Of a stretch of DNA of 41,210 bases, positions 16,097 to 23,828 are shown piece by piece. Made by a program: the position numbers and the translations under genes. The stretch is from Micromonospora sp. ALFpr18c (GTDB taxonomy: Bacteria > Actinomycetota > Actinomycetes > Mycobacteriales > Micromonosporaceae), in NCBI RefSeq assembly GCF_008868155.1, contig NZ_WBKR01000029.1, forward strand, positions 1-41,210, read 5' to 3'. Position 1 is the stretch's first letter. Every line of letters starts with the position of its first letter. Under the pieces are notes generated by a model. That model was given only the letters and a program-made list of their open reading frames with translations. It was not told where the DNA came from and did not search any database.

Positions 16097-16666
16097 ATGG
16101 AGAGTGCGGACCCGGCAGCATCCACGAGGGACGGGCTCGCCGTTCGGCTGCGGCCGGTGGGCGAGGCCGACCTGGCGATGTTCCGGCGGTTCTGCGTCGA
16201 GCCCGGCCTGATCGGGCTCGACTGGGCCGGCTTCCGCGACCCGGGCGCGCCCGTGCGGCGCTTCGCCGTTGACGGCTGGCTGGGTGTCGACGACGGGCGC
16301 CTCATCGTCGAGGTCGAGCAGGGCCACGCCGCCGGTTTCGTCAGCTACCTGTCCGGCCGCTACGGCGGCAGGGCCTCGTACTGGGAGGTCGGGATCGTGC
16401 TGCTTCCCGAGTGGCGGGGCAGGGGCGTCGGCTGGCGGGCGCAGGCGCTGCTCTGCGACTACCTGTTCGCGCACACCCCGGCGCACCGCATCCAGGCCGG
16501 CACCCACCCGGAGAACGTCGCCGAGCAGCGGTCACTGCAGAAGGCCGGCTTCCAGCTCGACGGTGTGGTGCGTGCCTGCGAGTTTCGGGCCGGCCGGTGG
16601 CAGGACGGCTACCTCTACAGCCGGCTGCGCGACGACCCGTCCCCGTGGGTCCGCCCGCGGGAGTAG
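16097..16666 (+). CDS. GNAT N-acetyltransferase (RimJ/RimL-like)
   Basis: The 189-aa protein begins at ATG 16097 behind a leaderless-type -10. It shows a full GNAT fold: LAVRLRPVGEADLAMFRRF at the N-terminus, YWEVGIVLLPEWRGRGVG (motif A with the R-G-R-G-V-G acetyl-CoA loop), then HRIQAGTHPENVAEQRSLQK and AGFQLDGVVRACEFRAGRWQ. This last part is typical of RimJ/RimL-type enzymes that acetylate protein N-termini or small amines. The substrate is unknown. It converges on the glutamate-cysteine ligase-type gene with an 8-bp gap. Confidence 0.88.
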   Translation: MESADPAASTRDGLAVRLRPVGEADLAMFRRFCVEPGLIGLDWAGFRDPGAPVRRFAVDGWLGVDDGRLIVEVEQGHAAGFVSYLSGRYGGRASYWEVGIVLLPEWRGRGVGWRAQALLCDYLFAHTPAHRIQAGTHPENVAEQRSLQKAGFQLDGVVRACEFRAGRWQDGYLYSRLRDDPSPWVRPRE

Positions 16667-16673
16667 GCCCTCC

Positions 16674-18153
16674 TCAGGGGATCGGCCACTCGTGCACCGG
16701 GCGGTTGCTGTGCATGAGATCCACGTAGTGGCGGACCACCTCGCGCAGCGCCGCCGGCCGGTCCAGGTGGTCGGCCGACTCCAACCGGTGCAGCGTCTCC
16801 ACCTGCCAGCTCGCCCCGTTGCGGCCGGTCATGCAGCGCTGCTCGATGATGCCGAGCAGTCGGTCGCGTTCGGCCGGGTCGAGCCCCCACCGGTCCAGGC
16901 CGTGATGCGCCATCGGCAGCAACCGGCGCAGCACCAGCTCGGTGACGGGCAGGTAGCCGAGACCGGGCCAGAACACCTGCGCGTCGATGCCCGTGCCGGG
17001 CGCAGCTGGTGAAGTTCTCCTCGGCGGCGCTGAACGACATCTGCGACCACAGTGGCCGGTCCGATTCGGCGAGGGCGCGGACCAGTCCGAAGTAGAAGGC
17101 CCCGTTGGCGATGGTGTCCAGCACGGTGGGGCCGGCCGGTAGCACCCGGTTCTCCACCCGCAGGTGCGGTCGGCCGCGCGACACGTCGTACACCGGGCGG
17201 TTCCACCGGTAGATGGTGCCGTTGTGCAGGCGCAACTCGGCGAGATTGGGCACCTCACCGGCCGCGAGGGCCTGCGTCGGGTCCTCCGGGTCGCACACCG
17301 GCAGCAGTGCCGGGAAATAGCGCACGTTCTCCTCGAACAGGTCGAACACGCTGGTGATCCACCGCTCGCCGAACCAGACTCTGGGGCGTACCCCCTGGGC
17401 TTTGATCTCTTCCGACCGGGTGTCGGTGGCCTGCTGGAACAGCGGGATCCGGGTCTCGCGCCACAACTCCCGGCCGAAGAACAGCGGTGAGTTCGCGCCC
17501 ACCGCCACCTGGATGCCGGCCACCGCCTGGGCGGCGTTCCAGTAGTCGGCGACCTGGGCGGGGCTGACCTGCAGGTGGAACTGCGTGCTGGTGCAGGCGG
17601 CCTCCGGGGTGATCGTGTCGGCGGTGACCGCCAACCGTTCCACGCCGCTGATGGCGATCGGCAGATCCTCACCGCGGGCCGCGAAGATCTGCTCGTTGAG
17701 CAGCTTGTAGCGGGGGTTGGCCGAGAGCGTCTCGGCGGTCAGGTGCTCGGGGCGCAACGTCGGCAGGATCCCGATCATGACCATGTGCGCGCCGATCGTC
17801 CGGGCCTTCACCTCGGCGGCGTTGAGGCTGGCCCGCACGGTCTCCTCGAAGTCCGCGGTGCCGGTGCCGGTCAGTCGACGCGGAGGCACGTTGATCTCGA
17901 CGTTGAACTGGCCCAGCTCCGTCTGGAAGCTCGGGTCGGAGATGGCCGCCAGCACGTCGGCGTTGCGCATCGCCGGATTGGACGCCTCGTCGACCAGGTT
18001 CAGCTCGATCTCCAGGCCGGTCATCGGCCGGTCGACGTCGAACCGCGACTCGCGCAACATCTCGGCGAAGACATCCAGGCAGCGGCGGACCTTCTCGCGA
18101 TAGCGGGCCCGATCCTCCCGACTGAAGGTTCGCACGCCGACGTCCTCGCCCAT
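16674..18153 (-). pseudogene. glutamate-cysteine ligase (GCS2-type) with a single-base frameshift
   Basis: From ATG 18153 the frame gives a GCS2-family ligase: PMTGLEIELNLVDEASNPAM, QFNVEINVPPRRL, CTSTQFHLQVSP, ANSPLFFGRELW, LRVENRVLPAGPTVLD, SFSAAEENF. After ARHG the homologous reading continues in another frame (GIDAQVFWPGLGYLPVTELV to HEWPIP, stop at 16674). Removing one C from the CCC at 16990-16992 (GGG on the coding strand) restores a single protein of about 493 aa ending in CMTGRNGASWQVETLHRLE, the usual length. The protein would join glutamate to a thiol or amine with ATP. As given, it loses the last 100 or so residues. This is either a recent mutation or a sequencing error in a G-run. 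Confidence 0.82.
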
Positions 18154-18278
18154 GGTCACCACCCTGTCACCGCTGGTCCCCCTAACCTCGCACGTGATCG
18201 GCGGGCGGGGAAGACCCGATGGTTCTTTCCTACCCAGCTGAGGCGCCCAGCTAGCATTGCGCCCCGGAAGGTGGTGGC

Positions 18279-18623
18279 GTGGGGATGCGCGAGAAGGTGA
18301 CCCGACTGTTCGTCGCGGCGGCGATCGCCGAGGCGTGCTCCTGGCTGGCCCTGCTCATCGGGATGGCCGTCAAGTACGGTCCGCCCGGCAACGAGCTGGG
18401 CGTCAAGATCTTCGGCCCGATCCACGGCGGCCTGTTCGTCGCGTACGTCCTGCTGGTGCTGGCGGTCGCCCGGCTGCACCGGTGGAGCCTGCTCGCGACG
18501 GTCGTGGCGCTGGCCAGCGCGGTGCCGCCGTTCGCCACCCTGGCCTACGAGCGCTGGGCCCGCCGCCGGGGGATGCTCGGCGTCGACCGCGAACCGGCCC
18601 GCGAGCCCGCCCCGGTCGGCTGA
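18279..18623 (+). CDS. DUF3817 membrane protein
   Basis: The 114-aa protein starts at GTG 18279 (GGAAGG 6 nt upstream); ATG 18285 is possible. It has three hydrophobic helices: LFVAAAIAEACSWLALLIGM, IHGGLFVAYVLLVLAVARL and LLATVVALASAVPPFATLAY, with the conserved loop KYGPPGNELGVKIFGPIHG characteristic of the DUF3817 (YdzA-like) integral membrane family. Function is unknown. Confidence 0.88.
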   Translation: MGMREKVTRLFVAAAIAEACSWLALLIGMAVKYGPPGNELGVKIFGPIHGGLFVAYVLLVLAVARLHRWSLLATVVALASAVPPFATLAYERWARRRGMLGVDREPAREPAPVG

Positions 18624-18661
18624 CCCTTCCCGCACTCGGGCCGGGTTCCCGGCCCCAGCGG

Positions 18662-19201
18662 TCAGGTCAGCGCCGAACAGGCCACGACGCCGATGAGCAG
18701 CATCGCCCCCAGCATCGCCTGCAACAGCAGCGGCGGGCCGAGATGCGACCAGAGCGTCGCGGTACGCGGGGTGAGCAACTGCCCGGTGGTGAGGTTGACG
18801 ATCCGCTCGATGCGGGGCGGCAGCTCCGGGTCACGTTGCGGGCGCAGGGTGAGCTGGAGATGGTCCGCCGGGTGCAGCGCGCTCTGCGGCAGGTGGCCGT
18901 GCAACTCCACCTCGCAGAGCTGACCGGCGGTGTTGCGCAGCCGGACCGGCGTCACCAGGTATTCCGGACCCTGCTTCAACTGCTTCCAGCGCCGCCGGGT
19001 GCCTCCACCGCCGAACGAGAACAGCGAGCGCAGCAGCAGCGCGGGGAGCCGGGCGACAGCCGCCGCGGAGAGCACGGCCACCAGCACCGGTTGACCGATG
19101 CGTACCTCGCGGGTGTAGCCGTCGAGCAGGCGGATCAACCGTCCGGTGACGATCCGCTCCGTCGGGTGCACGATGTGTCGGGTATCGAGTCCGCTGTCCA
19201 T
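18662..19201 (-). CDS. hypothetical membrane-associated protein
   Basis: I do not recognise this family. From ATG 19201 it is 179 aa. A central hydrophobic stretch (QPVLVAVLSAAAVARLPALL) is followed by FSFGGGGTRRRWKQLKQGPE, a polar beta-rich middle (YLVTPVRLRNTAG, VELHGHLPQSAL) and a C-terminal membrane helix (PPLLLQAMLGAMLLIGVVAC). The frame extends to GTG 19231, but a possible -10 box (TACGAT, 19234-19239 on the minus strand) would put the transcript start inside that extension, so I prefer the ATG. Divergent from the baeRF-TPP pair. Confidence 0.6.
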   Translation of the reverse strand: MDSGLDTRHIVHPTERIVTGRLIRLLDGYTREVRIGQPVLVAVLSAAAVARLPALLLRSLFSFGGGGTRRRWKQLKQGPEYLVTPVRLRNTAGQLCEVELHGHLPQSALHPADHLQLTLRPQRDPELPPRIERIVNLTTGQLLTPRTATLWSHLGPPLLLQAMLGAMLLIGVVACSALT

Positions 19202-19352
19202 TTCCACCACCGAGAGTCCGCTTCCGTTCACTGATCGTATCGATCTCGCCGGTTGAACGACGTGAATGAAACCTGGTCACGGGCTCACGGCCGTGAGGTG
19301 ACATCCCGGGCGAGCAGGGTAAGCGGGGGGCCGAGCTGGAAAGGGGTCGAGC

Positions 19353-20477
19353 ATGCAGCTGTCCTTCCTGCGCCCGCTCTACGACCATCCCGGGCCGTGG
19401 TGCTCGGTGTACCTGGATGCCTCCGCCGACACGGAGGACGCCCATCCCGCGCTGGACCTGCGCTGGCGTGCCCTGCAGAGTCGCCTCAGTGAGCAGGGGG
19501 CGGACGAGGCGAGCATCGCCGCGCTGGACCGCGTGATCCGTGGACACGACCCGATGGTCGGGGACTACGGCCTCGCGGTCTTCGCCAGTCACGGCCGGGT
19601 GGTGCTCTCCGAGTACCTGTCCGCGCCGCCACTGCGCGACCTGGCCACGTGCGGTCCGCTCCCGCACGTGATGCCGCTGCTCGCCCAGCGCGGCGAACAG
19701 GTGTCCTGGGTGCGGGTGGTGGCCGACCGCGTCGGCGCCGACGCGATGGCCGTCAGCGCCGGCGGGGTGCCCCGACGGGCGCACGTCGCCGGCCGGGCGA
19801 GCTTCCCGCTGCGTCGCGTGCAGCCCGGCGGCTGGTCCCAGTCGCGGTACCAGCGCGCCGCCATGGAGGCGTGGCACCAGAACGCCGGCGACGTCACCGC
19901 GGCGACCGTGGAACTGGCCGACAAGGTCGGCGCGGACGTGGTGGTGGTCGCTGGCGACGTACGGGCCACCGGCATGATCGCCGCCCAGATGCCCGAGCGC
20001 TGGCAGGACCTGGTGGTCCGCACCGACGCCGGCTCCCGGGCTGGCGGCGCGGACCAGAGCCTGCTCGACGACCTCACCGTGCAGACCATCGCGGAGGTCG
20101 CCGACCAGCGGATCGCCGCCGCGCTGGACAAGTTCGGTGTGCAGGAGGACGTCGGCGCCGGTCTCGACGCGGTCGTCTCCGCGCTGCAACGCAACCAGGT
20201 GGACACCATGATCATCGTCGACGACCCGTCGGCCAACGGTGAGCTGTGGATCGGCCCGGAACCCACCGAGATCGCCGTCGACGCGGGGCAACTGGCCGCC
20301 ATGTCGGTGGCCGACCCGCAGCGGGTCCGCGCCGACGCGGCGCTGATCCGGGCCCTCGTCGGCACCGACGCGGCGCTGACCGTGCTGGGCCCGGACGAGG
20401 CACCCGAACTCGCCGACGGCGTCGGCGCGGTGCTGCGCTACGTCGACCCCAGCACTCCGGGGCGCGGCAATGGCTGA
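19353..20477 (+). CDS. Vms1/baeRF-family (Rv2629-like) release-factor-related protein
   Basis: The 374-aa protein starts at ATG 19353 with GGAAAGGGG upstream. It matches the bacterial/archaeal eRF1-like family represented by mycobacterial Rv2629: PGPWCSVYLDASADTEDAHP, RVIRGHDPMVGDYGLAVF, VLSEYLSAPP. The central Vms1-type loop QPGGWSQSRYQRAAMEAW has GG followed by Gln two residues later. It continues with VVVVAGDVRATGMIAAQMPE and a helical C-terminus. In eukaryotes the related Vms1 cleaves peptidyl-tRNA on stalled ribosomes. A tRNA- or ribosome-related stress role is inferred here; the GGWSQ loop resembles but is not the canonical GGQ. Its last 8 bases overlap the TPP-enzyme gene, so the two are coupled. 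Confidence 0.78.
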   Translation: MQLSFLRPLYDHPGPWCSVYLDASADTEDAHPALDLRWRALQSRLSEQGADEASIAALDRVIRGHDPMVGDYGLAVFASHGRVVLSEYLSAPPLRDLATCGPLPHVMPLLAQRGEQVSWVRVVADRVGADAMAVSAGGVPRRAHVAGRASFPLRRVQPGGWSQSRYQRAAMEAWHQNAGDVTAATVELADKVGADVVVVAGDVRATGMIAAQMPERWQDLVVRTDAGSRAGGADQSLLDDLTVQTIAEVADQRIAAALDKFGVQEDVGAGLDAVVSALQRNQVDTMIIVDDPSANGELWIGPEPTEIAVDAGQLAAMSVADPQRVRADAALIRALVGTDAALTVLGPDEAPELADGVGAVLRYVDPSTPGRGNG

Positions 20478-22224
20478 GCGGTACGTGGCCGACCTCGTCG
20501 TGCAGCGGCTGCTGGCCTGGCGGGTACCCCGCGTGTTCGGATACCCGGGCGAGGCGATCGCGCCGATCATCGAGGCGTTGGAGCGTACCGGCGGCGACCC
20601 GGCGTTCATCCCGGCCCGACACGAGGAGACGGCCTCGTTCATGGCCACCGGGCACGCCAAGTTCACCGGCGGCATCGGCGTGTGCCTGGCCACCCAGGGA
20701 CCCAGCGCGGTCCAACTGCTCAACGGCCTGTACGACGCCAAACTGGACAGCAAACCGGTCGTGGCGATCGTCGGCGAGGACATCTCCGGGCCGCTCGGCG
20801 GCGCACACCAGGAGATCGGGTTGAGCCGGCTCTTCGCCGACGTGTGCAACCAGTTCGTCCGCTACGGCCGCAGTCCGCAGGACGTACCGGGGCTGCTGGA
20901 CCAGGCGTTCCGTACGGCGGCGGCGACCCGCAGCCCGACCTGCGTGGTGCTGCCCCGGCATCTGCAGGAGGCCCTGGTGCCCGACCTGCAGACCAACGCG
21001 GTCGGGGTGATCTCGGCGACGCCCGGTGAGCCGCTGGCCCGCGTCCTGCCGCACGAGGTGGACCTGGAAGCCGCGGCGCAGCTGCTCGGCAGCGGTCAGC
21101 GCACCGCGATCCTGGTGGGCCAGGGCGGGCGGGGCGCCGCCGCGGAGATCGTCGAGCTGGCCGACCGGCTCGGTGCCGGGGTGGCCACCTCGCTGCTGGG
21201 CAAGCCGGTCCTCGACGAGCGGCTGCCGTTCCACGCCGGGGTGCTGGGCGAGGTCGGCACCCCGGCCGCGGCGGAGCTGATGGGCGGCTGCGACACGCTG
21301 CTGCTGGTCGGCACCAACGACCCGTGGACGGACTACTTCCCGATGCCGGGGCAGACCCGCACGGTGCAGATCGACATCGACGGCCGGCGCATCGGCACCC
21401 GTTACCCGGCCGACGTGCCGCTGGTCGGCGACGCCGCCGAGACGCTGCGGGCACTGCTGGCCCGGGTGCCCGACCGACCCAACCCGCAGTGGCGGGCCAC
21501 CGTGGAGAACTCGGTGGACCGCTGGCGGGCCGAGGCCGCCGACCGGGCCGCAGCGCCGGCCGAGCCGATCAACCCGCAGCTCGTACTCCAGGAGCTGTCC
21601 AGCCGGCTGCCGGGCGTCGGCTCGGTCGCGGTCGACGTCGGCTCGGTCCTCTACTGGTACGCCCGGCACCTCGCCCTGCCGCCCGGGGTGAACGCGCAGC
21701 TCTGCGGCACCCTCGGCTCGATGGGCTGTGCCCTGCCGTACGCGGTGGCCGCCAAGCTGGCCGTACCCGACCAACCCGTGGTCGCCCTGGTCGGCGACGG
21801 CGCCATGCAGCTCAACGGACTCGCCGAGCTGATCACCGTGTCGCACCACTGGCAGTCGTGGCGCGACCCGCGACTGGTGGTGCTGGTGCTCAACAACCGG
21901 GACCAGAACGGCATGGGCGGCGGGCGGCAGCCGTCCGGCGACCCCACCCAGCGCCGACCCGACGTGCCGTACGCCGGCTGGGCCCGGCTGCTCGGGCTGC
22001 ACGGCGTCCGGGTGGACCGCCCGGAACTGATCGGCGCGGCCTGGGACGAGGCCCTCGCCGCGGACCGTCCCTGCGTACTGGAGGCCGTCGTCGACCCGGC
22101 GGTGCCGCTGGCGCCGCCGGAGCCGGCGTTCGCCGACCTGCGCGGCCTGTACGCCGACGGGGCGGCCGCCCGGAAGGTGCGGGAGCAGACCGAACGTACG
22201 GTGGCCGCGCAGGATCTCGTTTAG
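20470..22224 (+). CDS. thiamine-pyrophosphate-dependent oxidase/decarboxylase (pyruvate oxidase-like)
   Basis: The 584-aa protein has the three-domain ThDP enzyme plan. The N-terminal Pyr domain has FGYPGEAIAPIIEAL, RHEETASFMATGHAKFTG with the catalytic Glu, and ATQGPSAVQLLNGLYDAKLD. The middle domain has LLLVGTNDPWTDYFP and TVQIDIDGRRIGTRYP. The C-terminal PP domain has the ThDP motif VALVGDGAMQLNGLAELITV ending in VLNNRDQN. It is closest in outline to pyruvate oxidase/dehydrogenase (PoxB-like) enzymes rather than acetolactate synthase. The C-terminal extension after LEAVVDP is short and lacks an obvious membrane helix. ATG 20470 overlaps the preceding stop by 8 bp. Confidence 0.85.
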   Translation: MAERYVADLVVQRLLAWRVPRVFGYPGEAIAPIIEALERTGGDPAFIPARHEETASFMATGHAKFTGGIGVCLATQGPSAVQLLNGLYDAKLDSKPVVAIVGEDISGPLGGAHQEIGLSRLFADVCNQFVRYGRSPQDVPGLLDQAFRTAAATRSPTCVVLPRHLQEALVPDLQTNAVGVISATPGEPLARVLPHEVDLEAAAQLLGSGQRTAILVGQGGRGAAAEIVELADRLGAGVATSLLGKPVLDERLPFHAGVLGEVGTPAAAELMGGCDTLLLVGTNDPWTDYFPMPGQTRTVQIDIDGRRIGTRYPADVPLVGDAAETLRALLARVPDRPNPQWRATVENSVDRWRAEAADRAAAPAEPINPQLVLQELSSRLPGVGSVAVDVGSVLYWYARHLALPPGVNAQLCGTLGSMGCALPYAVAAKLAVPDQPVVALVGDGAMQLNGLAELITVSHHWQSWRDPRLVVLVLNNRDQNGMGGGRQPSGDPTQRRPDVPYAGWARLLGLHGVRVDRPELIGAAWDEALAADRPCVLEAVVDPAVPLAPPEPAFADLRGLYADGAAARKVREQTERTVAAQDLV

Positions 22225-22272
22225 GCGTCCTGCTCAGGGGCATCAGTACCGGCCGACGACGCTGGAGGACAC

Positions 22273-23397
22273 ATGCCGGAGCCCACCGACCGCCGCTACG
22301 GTCCCGCGCCCCTGCCGCAGCCGCGCGGTGCGCTGTCCGCGGCGGTGACCGACGCCCTGCGGCGTGCTCCGCACGACCTGCCGGCGAGCCTCGGCGCCGA
22401 CCTCGACCCGGCGGACCCGCTCACCGACGAGGACCTGCAACTGACCCTGTTCCTCTGCTACGAGCTGCACTACCGCGGCTGGCGGGGCGTCGACGAGGAC
22501 TGGGAGTGGCAGCCGACGCTGTTGGGCCTGCGCGCCCGCGCCGAGCGGCCCTTCGAGGCGGCGCTGCGCCGGCTGGTCGGCGCCCCACGGGTGCCCGCCG
22601 CCGGGGTGGCGGCCGGGCTGGCCGAGCTGGTCGCGGCCGACGACGGGCCGGCGCTGGCCGCGACCCTGCAGCGGCGGGCCGACCTCGCCCAGTTCCGCGA
22701 GTTCGTCGTGCACCGTTCCGTCTACCACCTGCGCGAGGCGGACCCGCACAGCTGGGCGCTGCCCCGCATCGACGGGGAGGCCAAGGCCGCCCTCGTGGAG
22801 ATCCAGACCGACGAGTACGGCAATGGCCGGCTGGACCGGATGCACGCGGAGCTGTTCCGGCGCACCCTCGACCGTCTGGGCCTGGACACCGGCTACGGCG
22901 CCCACCTGGACGCGGCGCCCGCCGTGACGTTGGCGACCAACAACCTGATGTCGCTGTTCGGGCTGCACCGACGCCTGCGGGGAGCGCTGCTCGGGCACCT
23001 GGCCGCGTTCGAGATGACGTCCTCGCTGCCCAACCGCCGCTACGGCAACGGGCTGCGCCGGCTCGGCTTCGACGAGGTCGCCACCCGCTTCTACGACGAG
23101 CACGTCGAGGCCGACGCGGTGCACGAGCAGATCGCCGCGCACGACCTGTGCGGTGGCCTGGTCCGCGCCGAGCCGGCCCTCGCCCCCGACGTGCTCTTCG
23201 GCGCGGCGGCCGGGCTCGCGGTGGACCGGCTGTTCGCCGCGCACCTGCTGGACAGCTGGGCCGCCGGCCGCAGCTCGTTGCGCTCCGCCGTCCCCACCGT
23301 CTCACCCGTCGCACCGCCGCCCCTGCCGCCCACCGTCTCGCTCACCGCGACGGCGTCCACCGCCATGGTGCCGCCGGCGCAGCCCACCGTCGCCTGA
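22273..23397 (+). CDS. iron-containing redox enzyme (haem-oxygenase-like diiron family)
   Basis: The 374-aa protein starts at ATG 22273 with GGAGGA upstream. It is all-helical, with candidate metal ligands in ALVEIQTDEYGNGRLDRMHA (Glu, Asp and His) and FYDEHVEADAVHEQIAAHDL (Glu, His). These recall the haem-oxygenase-like diiron oxidase/oxygenase (HDO) superfamily, whose members use O2 for oxidations of small molecules. FLCYELHYRGW and HRSVYHLREADPHSWALPR support the actinobacterial subgroup annotated as iron-containing redox enzymes. The last 40 residues are a Pro/Thr/Ser tail. It is convergent with the CDGSH gene; such proteins often neighbour each other, suggesting electron supply by the Fe-S protein. 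Confidence 0.82.
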   Translation: MPEPTDRRYGPAPLPQPRGALSAAVTDALRRAPHDLPASLGADLDPADPLTDEDLQLTLFLCYELHYRGWRGVDEDWEWQPTLLGLRARAERPFEAALRRLVGAPRVPAAGVAAGLAELVAADDGPALAATLQRRADLAQFREFVVHRSVYHLREADPHSWALPRIDGEAKAALVEIQTDEYGNGRLDRMHAELFRRTLDRLGLDTGYGAHLDAAPAVTLATNNLMSLFGLHRRLRGALLGHLAAFEMTSSLPNRRYGNGLRRLGFDEVATRFYDEHVEADAVHEQIAAHDLCGGLVRAEPALAPDVLFGAAAGLAVDRLFAAHLLDSWAAGRSSLRSAVPTVSPVAPPPLPPTVSLTATASTAMVPPAQPTVA

Positions 23398-23449
23398 CCG
23401 GCGCAGCGGCGGCGCGTTCGCGGGACGGCGACGGGCGGGGAGCGGCGGC

Positions 23450-23680
23450 TCAGCCCTCGCGGGCCGTGCCCGCGCGGAAGTTGACCAGCTTGTGGGTGCC
23501 GTCGCAGAACGGCTTGAGCGCCGACTTGCCGCAGCGGCACAACGCCACCGTGCCCCGGCGGGCGTCGATCCGCTCCCCGTCGGGGGTGACCAGCGCGAAG
23601 TCGCCGCGGACCAGGAGCGGTCCGTCCTCGTACGGGGTGATCGTGGCGGCAGCGGGCTCGCTGGCGTCGTCGGTGCGCAT
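23450..23680 (-). CDS. CDGSH iron-sulfur domain protein
   Basis: The 76-aa protein starts at ATG 23680. It contains CRCGKSALKPFCDGTH, which fits the CDGSH signature C-x-C-x2-S-x3-P-x-C-D-G-(S/T)-H that holds a [2Fe-2S] cluster by three Cys and one His. A short N-terminal region (ITPYEDGPLLVRGDFALVTP) precedes it, as in bacterial single-domain CDGSH proteins. Likely an electron-transfer or cluster-transfer protein. It ends 53 bp from the end of the diiron-protein gene, facing it. Confidence 0.92.
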   Translation of the reverse strand: MRTDDASEPAAATITPYEDGPLLVRGDFALVTPDGERIDARRGTVALCRCGKSALKPFCDGTHKLVNFRAGTAREG

Positions 23681-23828
23681 GGCCCCGGAAGTGCCCACCC
23701 TGGCTCCGCCGAAACCCGAGCGACCGAACGCCGATGATGACCGGCGCACCCCGCCGACCAGCGGATTGTGCCGCCGGGAGGGTGATGCCCCGTTTGAACC
23801 CCATCGGGACGGGAAGCCGGACCGCGTG

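Noticed and set aside
18831-20849. 672-aa minus-strand frame opposite the baeRF gene
   Set aside because: Composition is that of an antisense high-GC frame; the opposite strand encodes a recognisable family.
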